This document shows, one piece after another, positions 22,922 to 31,254 of a DNA stretch of 32,280 nt. The DNA is from Desulfovibrio sp. (GTDB lineage: Bacteria; Desulfobacterota; Desulfovibrionia; Desulfovibrionales; Desulfovibrionaceae), in NCBI GenBank assembly GCA_028708865.1, contig JAQVYA010000016.1:1-32280 (forward strand), written 5' to 3'. Numbering within the stretch: position 1 is the first letter of the stretch; each line of letters opens with the position of its first letter. Position numbers and translations under genes: made by a program. Under the pieces are notes generated by a model, which saw nothing but the letters and a program-made list of their open reading frames with translations, ran no database searches and was not told where the DNA came from.

Positions 22922-25440
22922 GATCCGTTCCTCTGTGTGGTGTCCCAGGAAATGGGGGGCGTTGGGGTGATGTAGGGATCGTCCAGGGGGAGGCGCAGCC
23001 GGATTTCCGTGCCGGTTCCCGGGGCGGAGCGCATTTCCAGCACGCCGCCCGTGAGTCCGGCCCGCTCCTGCATGCCGGCCAGTCCCAAGGTGTCCCGGGC
23101 TTGGCCCTGGGCCGGGTCGAATCCGCAGCCGTTGTCGCGTACGCGCAGGTGCAGCCAACCGTCCCGGCGCAGCAGCCGGATTTCCGCCGTGTCCGCGCCG
23201 GAGTGGCGGGCCACATTGGTCAAAGCTTCTTGGGTTACGCGGTAGATGGCGGTGGCCAGGCGTTCCGGAACATCTTCTTCGTCCCGGTTTTCCAGCAGGC
23301 AACGGATGCCGGTGCGGCGTTCAAAGTCCGCGGCAAACCATTCCAGGGCATCGTGCAGTCCCAGGTCGTCGAGCACGGCGGGCCGCAGCCGGGTGGCGAT
23401 GTGCCGCACATCGGAAATAGTGGCGTCCACCAGTCGGCACATGCCCTCGGAGCGTTCGGCCAGGTCCGGGTCCAGTCCGGCGGCCCGGTCCCGCAGCCAG
23501 ACCGCGTCCATGCGCAGCACCGTGAGCACCTGGCCCAACTCGTCGTGCAGCCGGCGGGCAATGGCGGCGCGTTCGCGTTCCTGCCCGGCCAGCACGGATC
23601 CGGAAACCCGGCGCAGCTTGTCCTGGGCAATTTTTAGTTCCGTGATGTCGATGCCGATGCCGCAGATGCGGCTGAGTTCGCCTCCCGCGTCCAGGATGGG
23701 GAATTTCACGGAAAGATAGGCCCGTTCTCCGGTATCCAGGAGGAAGTGCTCCTCCACGCGGGCCGGACGCAGGCTCTTGCGGGCCAGACATTCGCCGTGG
23801 TCCAGCATTTCCGCGGTCTGCCGGTCGTGCACGTCCCAGGCCGTGCGGCCCACGAGGTCCTCCCCGCGCAGGTCAAAGACCTGCTCGTAATGCGGGTTCA
23901 CCAGGACGAAGCGGCCGTGGGCGTCCTTGATGGAAACCATGGCCGGGGTGTGGCGCAGGATGGAGGTGATCTCCTGGGTGCGGGCCTGGACCTGGCGTTC
24001 CAGGTCTTCGGAATAGCGGGCGAGCTGTTCCTTGGCGCGCATGAGTTCTTCTTCGGCGCGCTTGCGGGCCGTGATGTCCACGGAAACGGCCACGGAGCGG
24101 ATCACGTTGCCCACGGCGTCCCGTTCGGCCGTGGCCGAGAGCAGCACGTCCAGCACGCGACCGCTTTTGGTGGCGAAGCGGTAGGGCATGTCGCGCAGTT
24201 CGCCGGTGCGGAAGAAATTGGGCAGTCCCTGCTGCTGGGCCAGTTCCCGGGATGTCTGTGTATGCAGGTCCAGGAAATTCATGCCGACGGCTTCCTCGCG
24301 GGAGTAGCCCATGATCTCCACCCAGGCGTCGGAAACCGAGATGATCCGGCCCTGGGCGTCGATGGAGTGGAGCATGGCCGGGGTGGTATGGTACAGGGAG
24401 CGGTAGCGTTCCTTGCTGGCCCGCAGGGCGGCTTCCGCGTCTTTGCGCAGGCCGATTTCCCGCGTGGCCAGGGTGTAGAGCGCAAATACGATAAGCCCCA
24501 CCACTACGCAGATGAACAGCACCACGGCGCCCGAGGTGCGGAACGAGGCTGTGGGAACTCCGGTGGGGATGCCCTCGATGTCCCGCAGGTAGTAGATGCG
24601 CCAGTCCCGGAACCGGGGCAGTTCCATGCTGGAGACCAGCAGGCGGCGTCCGCTGGTGTCGCGGGCCAGGCCGTGGGCCGGGTTGCGTTGCGATTCCAGG
24701 GTCAGCCCGGACCAGGGCCAGGGGCCGTTTCCGAACTGCTGGGAGGCGCGCACCGCCAGCTCCTGATTCGCGTTGAGCTTGGACAGGGTGGTGAAGCGCC
24801 ATTGCGGCTCATTGGAACCGAAAATCACGCCTTGGGGCGAGACCAGCAGCACGGTGCCGGGATAGGCTTGCAGAAATTCGTCTTCCAGCACGTTGATGGG
24901 CGCCTTGATCACGGCCACGCCGAGAATCCGCCCGGCCCCCGGAGCGTAGACCGGGTGGCTGTAGTAGGCGCCGCGCACGTGGGAGGCCGAGCCCAGGGCC
25001 ATGTGCGTGGCCGAAAAGCCGTTCATGGCCTTGGTGAAGTAGGGCCGGTAGCTGAAATTGCGCCCCACAAAGGAGTCCTGGTCGTAGCGGTTGCTGGAGG
25101 CCACGGTCAGGCCGTCCGCGTTCATGAGGTAGCAGACGTCCGCGGTGAGCACATTTTTGAACATGTCCAGCAGGTCGTTGGCCCGGGCCAGGGAGGCGGC
25201 CGAGTCCGATTCCAGGGCCCGGCGCAGTTCCGGCAGGCTGGCCAGAGCCTGCACGGGTTGCAGATTGGCCGAGAGGTAGGATGAGAGCTGGTCCGTGATC
25301 ATGCGCGCGCGCGAGGCGGCCTCGATGCGGGCCTCCTGAAGCGTAGCCTCTTTGAGGGAGGCATAGTACAGGTAGCCGCCGAGGAAGGTGGACGTGAGCA
25401 CCAGAATGCTGAGGACGAGAAGAATAACGCGCAGTTTCAT
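22918..25440 (-). CDS. Sensor histidine kinase: DctB-like periplasmic domain, two PAS, HisKA_3
   Basis: Membrane kinase of 840 residues that phosphorylates the overlapping regulator. Order: TM1 (about 5-26), periplasmic double-CACHE domain (about 30-300), TM2 (about 304-322), PAS 1 (about 345-460), a coiled linker, PAS 2 (about 490-605), HisKA_3 dimerisation domain with His632 (IARRLHDELGQ), and HATPase (about 720-820) with an N-box (QEALTNVARHS) and DNGCGFDP. The periplasmic domain resembles the C4-dicarboxylate sensor DctB, with SFVGRNFSYRPYF (123-135), ALGSAS...RGAYYSHPV (148-164) and GVAVIK ending at Lys179. The catalytic half is NarX-like, not DctB-like. The ATG at 25440 has GGAGA upstream; the frame before it is not coding. 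Confidence 0.93.
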   Translation of the reverse strand: MKLRVILLVLSILVLTSTFLGGYLYYASLKEATLQEARIEAASRARMITDQLSSYLSANLQPVQALASLPELRRALESDSAASLARANDLLDMFKNVLTADVCYLMNADGLTVASSNRYDQDSFVGRNFSYRPYFTKAMNGFSATHMALGSASHVRGAYYSHPVYAPGAGRILGVAVIKAPINVLEDEFLQAYPGTVLLVSPQGVIFGSNEPQWRFTTLSKLNANQELAVRASQQFGNGPWPWSGLTLESQRNPAHGLARDTSGRRLLVSSMELPRFRDWRIYYLRDIEGIPTGVPTASFRTSGAVVLFICVVVGLIVFALYTLATREIGLRKDAEAALRASKERYRSLYHTTPAMLHSIDAQGRIISVSDAWVEIMGYSREEAVGMNFLDLHTQTSRELAQQQGLPNFFRTGELRDMPYRFATKSGRVLDVLLSATAERDAVGNVIRSVAVSVDITARKRAEEELMRAKEQLARYSEDLERQVQARTQEITSILRHTPAMVSIKDAHGRFVLVNPHYEQVFDLRGEDLVGRTAWDVHDRQTAEMLDHGECLARKSLRPARVEEHFLLDTGERAYLSVKFPILDAGGELSRICGIGIDITELKIAQDKLRRVSGSVLAGQERERAAIARRLHDELGQVLTVLRMDAVWLRDRAAGLDPDLAERSEGMCRLVDATISDVRHIATRLRPAVLDDLGLHDALEWFAADFERRTGIRCLLENRDEEDVPERLATAIYRVTQEALTNVARHSGADTAEIRLLRRDGWLHLRVRDNGCGFDPAQGQARDTLGLAGMQERAGLTGGVLEMRSAPGTGTEIRLRLPLDDPYITPTPPISWDTTQRNGS

Positions 25441-25599
25441 GGGTTCTCCGGGACAGGCCGTGCTGCACGATAGCCCAAAACAGGGCCGGGGGAAACCAAT
25501 GACTGGCCCTGCGTCCCGGACCGCTGTACAACTCCGGCCACTGCGGCGGCCGGGGCAGGATGTTTTGGAGCCGGAAATCTCATCAGGGGGAGTGAAATT

Positions 25600-26361
25600 A
25601 TGCTGCATCAGGTGCGGGTGGTGTTGTTTGAGCCGAAATTTCCGGAAAATGTGGGGTCCGTGGCGCGGGCCTGCCTGAACATGGGGGTCGCGGATCTGGC
25701 GTTGGTGAATCCTCGTAATTTTGACCTGCAAAAGGCATTGCCCCTGGCAACGCCGCACGCCGCGGATATTCTCTCTTCGGCGTGTACGGTGTCCTCCCTG
25801 GCCGAGGCTCTGGACGGTTGCGAGGCGGCGTACGGGGCCACGGCGCGTACCGGGGGCTGGCGGCGGGGGATCATGTCCCCGCCCACCCTGGCCGGAGCCG
25901 TCCGGGAGCGGCTGCGGCGCGGCGCACGCACGGCCCTGGTGTTCGGGCCCGAGGACCGGGGCCTGACCAATGCCGAGACCAGCCTGTGTACGGCCCTGGC
26001 CACCATTCCCACCAATTTCCAGGGCACGTCCCTGAACCTGGCCCAGGCCGTGGTGATTTTGTTGTACGAATGTTTTAAGGCGGCTCAGGAACAGCCCTTT
26101 GAACCGGCGCACCAGTCCCGGGAACGGGGCTGCACCGTGGCGGAGCAGGAGGTGCTTTACGGTGAGCTGCGGCGGGCCCTGCTGGACGTGGATTTTCTAC
26201 ATGAGCAGGACGCGGACTACCGGATGATGGCGGTGCGCCGGTTGTTTGGGCGGGTGGATCTCAAGCGGAGCGAGTACAACATGCTCATGGGAATTTGCCG
26301 TCAGATGCGCTGGGCCGCGGGGCGGGCCGGGCTTGTCGGGGCGCGCCCCAGCGAAGAATAA
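25600..26361 (+). CDS. trmJ: tRNA 2'-O-methyltransferase, TrmJ/SpoU family
   Basis: Methylates the ribose at position 32 of tRNA in the E. coli homolog. The 253-residue protein has the three SPOUT knot motifs: ENVGSVARACLNMG (about 16-29), ALVFGPEDRGLTNAE (about 111-125) and IPTNFQGTSLNLAQAVVILL (about 134-153). A C-terminal extension of about 90 residues (DYRMMAVRRLFGRVDLKRSE region) is of the TrmJ type. The ATG has GGGGGAG upstream. It is divergent from the kinase gene. A hairpin 75 bases after the stop may end its transcript before the binding-protein operon. Confidence 0.92.
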   Translation: MLHQVRVVLFEPKFPENVGSVARACLNMGVADLALVNPRNFDLQKALPLATPHAADILSSACTVSSLAEALDGCEAAYGATARTGGWRRGIMSPPTLAGAVRERLRRGARTALVFGPEDRGLTNAETSLCTALATIPTNFQGTSLNLAQAVVILLYECFKAAQEQPFEPAHQSRERGCTVAEQEVLYGELRRALLDVDFLHEQDADYRMMAVRRLFGRVDLKRSEYNMLMGICRQMRWAAGRAGLVGARPSEE

Positions 26362-26435
26362 TGGACCGGCATTGCGGGTGGTCCGGCCGCAAGGGCCGCC
26401 GTTGCACGATTTCATCCAGATGTCACAGCCAGACA

Positions 26436-26457
26436 CCTGTCTCCGGCGGCAGACAGG
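26436..26457 (+). other. Hairpin before the binding-protein operon
   Basis: CCTGTCT (26436-26442) pairs perfectly with AGACAGG (26451-26457) over an 8-base loop and is followed by CATTGATTTTATACT. It could be a weak terminator for trmJ or an operator; TATACT at 26467-26472 is a possible -10 for the next operon, without a matching -35. Confidence 0.4.
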
Positions 26458-26498
26458 CATTGATTTTATACTGTTCTCATGGCTATATCCAATGGAAC

Positions 26499-27755
26499 AT
26501 GCGAATGCTGGCGTACCTCTCCATCCTCCTGCTGGGCTGGACTTTTTGCCCGGCGGCGGCCGCGTGCGCGGAAACCCGGGACGCGCCCCAGGCGCGTGAG
26601 CTGGTCTTTGGCATGTCCGCGGCGTTTTCCGGCGCTTCCCGCGGCCTGGGCATTGAGTACTATCGCGGTGTGAGCGCCTGGCTGGAGTACGTCAACGCCC
26701 GGGGCGGCGTGCATGGCCGCTCCCTGCGCATCCTGGCCTATGACGACGGGTATGATCCGGTTCCCACCATCCGCAACACCATCCGTCTGGTGCGCGAAGA
26801 CAATGTCTTTGCCCTGTTTTCCTATATCGGCACACCCACCACCACCCGTGTTTTGCCGTTGTTGCGGCATTTTGAGGATGAACACGTCTACCTGCTTTTT
26901 CCCCTTTCCGGTGCGCAGCCCCTGCGGGAGCCGCCCCACGGCCATTGTGTGTACAACTTGCGGGCCTCATATTTCCAGGAGGCCCGGGGGCTGGTGCAGC
27001 ACTTTACGGCCTTGGGCCGCCGCCGCATCGCCGTATTTTACCAGGCCGACGCCTACGGCCGGAACGGCTGGGACGGTGTGCGCCGGGCCCTGGAGGACGA
27101 GGGCCTGTCCATCGCCTCGGAGGCCGCATACAACCGCGGGGCCTTGTTTTCCGGAGACTATACGGAGGAAGTGAAGCTGCTGGCCCAGGGCGATCCCCAG
27201 GCCGTTATCACGGTGGGATCCTATGCGGCCACTGCCGGATTCATCCGCGACGCACGGGACCACGGCCTGAACGTCCCCATTGCCACGGTTTCCTTTTCCG
27301 ATTCGGACAACATGCTCCGGTTGTTGCGGAGCGTGAGCCGCCAGCGGAACCGGGACTACACCGCCGACTTGGTCTGCGCCCAGGTGGTGCCCAGTTACGA
27401 GGATATTTCCCTGCCCGTGGTGCGCTGTTACCGCAAGCTCATGGATCAGTATGCCCGGATGCCTTCCCGGGAGTTGTTGCACGAGCCGTACAACCCGCAT
27501 CAGTATTCTTTTGTCAGCCTGGAGGGGTTCCTCAATGCCATGCTGCTGACGCGACTGGTGCAAGAACTGGGACCGGAACCCCGGCGTTCCGACATCCCCG
27601 AGGCCATGACCCGGCTGAGCGGCCTGGACCTGGGCCTGAAGCGGCCGCTGCACTTTGGTCCGCAGGACCGGCAGGGCCTGGACGAGGTGTATTACGTCAC
27701 CGTACGGCAGGGCCGGTTCGTGCCCCTGGTGGACTGGACGGAGTGGGCACAATGA
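26499..27755 (+). CDS. Periplasmic ligand-binding protein, LivJ-type, likely sensor partner
   Basis: Type-1 periplasmic binding protein of 418 residues. It starts with a signal peptide (hydrophobic 3-24, likely cut after AAACA). The mature part follows the branched-chain amino acid receptor pattern: FGMSAAFSGASRGLGIEYYR, YVNARGGVHGRSLRILAYDD, NVFALFSYIGTPTT, RRRIAVFYQADAYGRNGWDG and VITVGSYAATAGFIRDARDH. No ABC permease or ATPase gene is near. Instead its last codons overlap the start of the GGDEF-EAL gene (ATGA), so it is probably a sensor component that presents a ligand to that protein. The ligand is unknown. The start is uncertain: 26499 or 26505, both with a weak ribosome site. Confidence 0.85.
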   Translation: MRMLAYLSILLLGWTFCPAAAACAETRDAPQARELVFGMSAAFSGASRGLGIEYYRGVSAWLEYVNARGGVHGRSLRILAYDDGYDPVPTIRNTIRLVREDNVFALFSYIGTPTTTRVLPLLRHFEDEHVYLLFPLSGAQPLREPPHGHCVYNLRASYFQEARGLVQHFTALGRRRIAVFYQADAYGRNGWDGVRRALEDEGLSIASEAAYNRGALFSGDYTEEVKLLAQGDPQAVITVGSYAATAGFIRDARDHGLNVPIATVSFSDSDNMLRLLRSVSRQRNRDYTADLVCAQVVPSYEDISLPVVRCYRKLMDQYARMPSRELLHEPYNPHQYSFVSLEGFLNAMLLTRLVQELGPEPRRSDIPEAMTRLSGLDLGLKRPLHFGPQDRQGLDEVYYVTVRQGRFVPLVDWTEWAQ

Positions 27756-30388
27756 AGCGTCCCGGACTTTTCGCCAAAACCCTGGGCTTCATGGTGGTGG
27801 TCTTCGGGATCATTGCCACATCCACTTCGGTGCTCTCCGGCTGGCAGACCCATGAACTGCTCACCGACGAATACAAGTCCAAAGCCCTGGCCCTGGCCTA
27901 CAGCATGGCCCAGTCCGACCTGGACAGCATCCTGGAGCGGGACGCGGCCGCTGTGCAGTCGCGCATCGACCAATATCTGCGCATTGAAGGCGTGGCCTAC
28001 GTGCTGGTGGCGGACAGCGAAGGCCGGGTCATTGCCCATACCTTTACCCCGGCCGTGCCCGCGCGGGTGCAGGACATCGTGGACCTGGAAACCCGGCACA
28101 CCTTTGAGGGCGGGGAGTACGACATCCGCACCGTGCGCTACGGGGAATCCCAGTCCCTGCATGTGGCCATGCCCATCCTCACCGGCCTGGTGGGCTATGT
28201 GCACATCGGCATGGATATGGGGTTGATCAACAGCTACATCCGCTCCGCCATCGTCAAGCAACAGGTCATCACCCTGGTGCTGTTTTTGGCCAGCGTGGTC
28301 ATTGCCTGGGCTTTTATTCGCAACATCTCCCGCCCGTTGAACACCTTGCGTGAGCATGCCCGGCGCGTGGCCCGGCACGACTTCCGTTCCAGCATCGAGG
28401 TGGACGCCAACGACGAGGTGGGTGAACTGGCCGAGGCCATGAACTCCATGTCCTCGGACATTCGCGAACTGGTGGACAATCTTGAGGCACGGGTGCGCCA
28501 GGCCACCAGCGAACTCCAGCAAGCCAAGGACGAACTGGAGCTCAAGGTGCAGGAGCGCACGCGTGAGCTTTCGCGCGCCAATATCCAACTGAAGATCGAA
28601 GTGGCCGAACGCAAGGTGGTGGGCGAGGCCCTGCGCAAGACCGAACAAAAATACCGCTCCATTTTTGAAAACGCGGTGGAAGGCATTTACCAGGTGGGCC
28701 GGGACGGACATTTCATCAGCGGCAACCCTTCCCTGGCTCGAATTTTCGGGTTTACCTCCCCGGCAGAATTCATGGGCGTGGCCAATGCCTCGCCCGAAGC
28801 GCTTTTTTTTGAGGAGAGCCGCCGCAAGGAATATTACCAAGTCTTGGAGCAGGAAGCCGAAGTGCAGAATTTTGAATCCCGAGTGCGCCGGGCCGATGGC
28901 CGGGTGATCTGGATTTCCGAAAACGCCCGCCGCATTTCAGATACGCATGGCCGCACCCTGTACTATGAGGGCTCGGTGGAGGACATCACCCTGCGCAAGG
29001 AAGCCGAAGACCAGCTCATGCACCAGGCGTTTCACGATCCCCTCACCAATCTGCCCAACCGCTTGTTGTTCCAGGATCACCTGCAAATGGCCCTGGAACG
29101 GTCCCGTCGCCGGGACGACTATCTTTTCGCCGTGCTCTACCTGGACCTGGACCGCTTCAAGATCATCAATGATTCCCTGGGGCACGACATCGGCGACAGC
29201 CTGCTTCGGGCCGTGTCCCGGGTGCTGGTCCGCTGCGCCCGCAGCGTGGACACCGTGGCCCGGTTCGGCGGTGACGAGTTCGCCATCCTGCTGGAGGAAA
29301 TCGCGGCGCCGCGTGATGCCATCAAGATCGCCCGGCGCATCCTCGACGAAATCTCCCAGCCTTTTGTGTTGGACGGTAACGAGGTCTTTACCTCGGCCAG
29401 CATCGGCATCGTGCTGCACACTGGCACCTACCAGCGGCCCGAAGCCCTGCTGCGCGACGCGGATACCGCCATGTACCGCGCCAAGGAGCTGGGCAAGTCG
29501 CGCTTCAAGGTTTTCAACCACCGCATGCATGAGCAGGCCCTGCATCTCATGGAGCTGGAGACCGACCTGCGCAAGGCCATGGACCACGACGAATTCCATG
29601 CCGTGTTTCAGCCCATTGTGCGGCTGGAGGATCTCGGCATTGCCGGGTTCGAGGTGTTGGTGCGCTGGCACCATCCGGTGCATGGCGTCATTGCCCCGGA
29701 CCATTTCATTCCCCTGGCCGAGGACACCGGGTTGATCTATGGTATTGATCGGCAGATGCTGGACGAGGCCTGCGCCCAGGCGGCCCGCTGGAAGGAGCGT
29801 TTTCCAGAGCGGTTTTTCGACACCGAGGACCCCATGACCGTGTCCATGAATTTTTCCGGCAAGCACCTCAAGCAACCCGCGCTGCTGGGCCGCGTGGAGG
29901 AGGCGCTGCAACGCTACGGCCTGGATCCGCGCATCGTGAATCTGGAGATCACCGAGCATACCCTGATGGACAACCCGGCCCAGGCCGGGGAAATGCTGGC
30001 CAAGCTCAAGGAGATGGGCGTGGGCCTGTGCATCGACGACTTCGGTACCGGGTATTCCTCCCTTTCCTATTTGCAACGGTTCCCTATTGACGTCGTCAAG
30101 ATTGATCGTAGTTTTGTCACGGGCATGGAAAACGATCCGGACAGCCGGGCCATTGTGCAGACCGTGATTTCCCTGGGCCGGGCCCTGGGGCTCCGGGTGG
30201 TGGCCGAGGGGGTGGAAACCGCGAGCCAGCTGGACATCCTGCGCCGGGCCGGATGCCGGTACGCGCAAGGGTATTTGTTTTCCCGGCCTGCGGAGGTGGA
30301 GGAGGCCGGGCAGATGCTGGCCCAGGGCGGCATCTTGGATCAGGCGTTGCGCGCCTACGCGCAAACCGCTGACGGAGAGGAAGAATGA
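27752..30388 (+). CDS. HAMP-PAS-GGDEF-EAL protein (c-di-GMP synthesis/breakdown)
   Basis: Membrane signalling enzyme of 878 residues that can make or degrade cyclic di-GMP. Order: TM1 (about 8-29), small periplasmic domain (about 30-165), TM2 (about 170-190), HAMP (about 190-245), coiled coil (about 245-300), PAS (about 305-430), GGDEF (about 435-595), EAL (about 610-860). GGDEF is intact (506-510) and the inhibitory RxxD site is RSVD at 497-500, exactly 5 residues before it. The EAL signature reads EVL (634-636) with Arg638, and DDFGTGYSSL (762-771), KIDRSFV and EGVET are present, so both activities look possible. The start ATG overlaps the binding-protein stop and the stop overlaps the TPR start, both as ATGA. 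Confidence 0.95.
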   Translation: MKRPGLFAKTLGFMVVVFGIIATSTSVLSGWQTHELLTDEYKSKALALAYSMAQSDLDSILERDAAAVQSRIDQYLRIEGVAYVLVADSEGRVIAHTFTPAVPARVQDIVDLETRHTFEGGEYDIRTVRYGESQSLHVAMPILTGLVGYVHIGMDMGLINSYIRSAIVKQQVITLVLFLASVVIAWAFIRNISRPLNTLREHARRVARHDFRSSIEVDANDEVGELAEAMNSMSSDIRELVDNLEARVRQATSELQQAKDELELKVQERTRELSRANIQLKIEVAERKVVGEALRKTEQKYRSIFENAVEGIYQVGRDGHFISGNPSLARIFGFTSPAEFMGVANASPEALFFEESRRKEYYQVLEQEAEVQNFESRVRRADGRVIWISENARRISDTHGRTLYYEGSVEDITLRKEAEDQLMHQAFHDPLTNLPNRLLFQDHLQMALERSRRRDDYLFAVLYLDLDRFKIINDSLGHDIGDSLLRAVSRVLVRCARSVDTVARFGGDEFAILLEEIAAPRDAIKIARRILDEISQPFVLDGNEVFTSASIGIVLHTGTYQRPEALLRDADTAMYRAKELGKSRFKVFNHRMHEQALHLMELETDLRKAMDHDEFHAVFQPIVRLEDLGIAGFEVLVRWHHPVHGVIAPDHFIPLAEDTGLIYGIDRQMLDEACAQAARWKERFPERFFDTEDPMTVSMNFSGKHLKQPALLGRVEEALQRYGLDPRIVNLEITEHTLMDNPAQAGEMLAKLKEMGVGLCIDDFGTGYSSLSYLQRFPIDVVKIDRSFVTGMENDPDSRAIVQTVISLGRALGLRVVAEGVETASQLDILRRAGCRYAQGYLFSRPAEVEEAGQMLAQGGILDQALRAYAQTADGEEE

Positions 30389-31134
30389 CGGAGAACAACG
30401 CCAACGGCGACCAGGATTTGTGCGGGGTTTTTTCCATCCACAAGTCCATGAAGATCGGTACGGGGACCACGCAAAAGCGGGTGCAGCAACGCTTCAACTA
30501 CCTTGTGCGCGAACTGGAGAACGATCAGGTCGAAATCCAGCCGCTGGGGGATACGTATTCCCCTGTGGGCAACAAGGAAGTGATCACCCGGGAGCAATTG
30601 CTCGCGGACTACATGCCCGAGCCGGGACTTTGGCAGGAGCATGTGCTGCCGCGCCTGCGGACCGTACAAAAGCACGTGGCCCGGGGCGACAAATATCGCA
30701 AGCGGGGCGAAACCTTTACGGCCGAATACGAGTACAACAAGGCCCTGGGACTGGATGAACGCAACGTGCGCGCCAACTTCGGCATCGGGCTGGTTTACCT
30801 CCAGCGCGGAGACGAGGAAAAGGCCCACGAAGTGTTTCAGCGGGTGGTGGACATCGAAGCCGCCTTTGAGGACGAGCACAAACATTTATTCAACGAGTTC
30901 GGCATCAATCTGCGCAAAAGCGGCCTGTACGACGATGCCGTGCACTATTATCGCCGGGCCCTGGAATTCGCGGCCGACGATGAAAATTTGCACTACAATC
31001 TGGCGCGGGCCTACTATGAAAAGGGAGACCACCCCCACGCGGTGCGGCACCTCAATGCCAGCCTGGCCATGAATCCGGATCACACCGAAGCCCGGGCCTT
31101 TCTGCGCAACCTGGAGAAGCGCGGTCTGGCCTAG
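30385..31134 (+). CDS. TPR-repeat protein
   Basis: Cytoplasmic protein of 249 residues with no signal peptide. The N-terminal 100 residues (GVFSIHKSMKIGTGTTQKR, later LLADYMPEPGLW) form a segment I associate with a family of Desulfovibrio TPR proteins. From about residue 95, four or five tetratricopeptide units follow, for example AEYEYNKALGLDERNVRANF, GLVYLQRGDEEKAHEVFQRV, YDDAVHYYRRALEFAADDEN and YYEKGDHPHAVRHLNASLAM. TPRs mediate protein contacts. The ATGA overlap with the GGDEF-EAL gene and an internal GAGAGGAAGA ribosome site point to coupled translation, so it may be an adaptor for that protein. The partner is not known. Confidence 0.85.
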   Translation: MTENNANGDQDLCGVFSIHKSMKIGTGTTQKRVQQRFNYLVRELENDQVEIQPLGDTYSPVGNKEVITREQLLADYMPEPGLWQEHVLPRLRTVQKHVARGDKYRKRGETFTAEYEYNKALGLDERNVRANFGIGLVYLQRGDEEKAHEVFQRVVDIEAAFEDEHKHLFNEFGINLRKSGLYDDAVHYYRRALEFAADDENLHYNLARAYYEKGDHPHAVRHLNASLAMNPDHTEARAFLRNLEKRGLA

Positions 31135-31254
31135 TCGGGCTGTTGCCGCCCTTTTCCCGGGCCCTTTCCTGCACGCGTGGCGGCTGCCCTTTGCGGGCGC
31201 CCGCTGGAATCGTTCTCCGGTCCGGCCGGAAGAACGCCCCTGGAGCTTTGCCCC

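Noticed and set aside
23746-25284. 512-residue plus-strand open frame opposite the histidine kinase
   Set aside because: Antisense artefact of GC-rich coding sequence; the minus-strand kinase has full domain support.
25441-26112. N-terminal extension of the kinase reading frame beyond 25440
   Set aside because: The extension is antisense to trmJ and non-coding in character; a signal-anchor helix and ribosome site mark the start at 25440.
31135-31254. Possible cobalamin riboswitch before cobB
   Set aside because: The gap is only 120 bases, and no B12-box-like sequence was seen; only a short hairpin near 31211-31236 is present.
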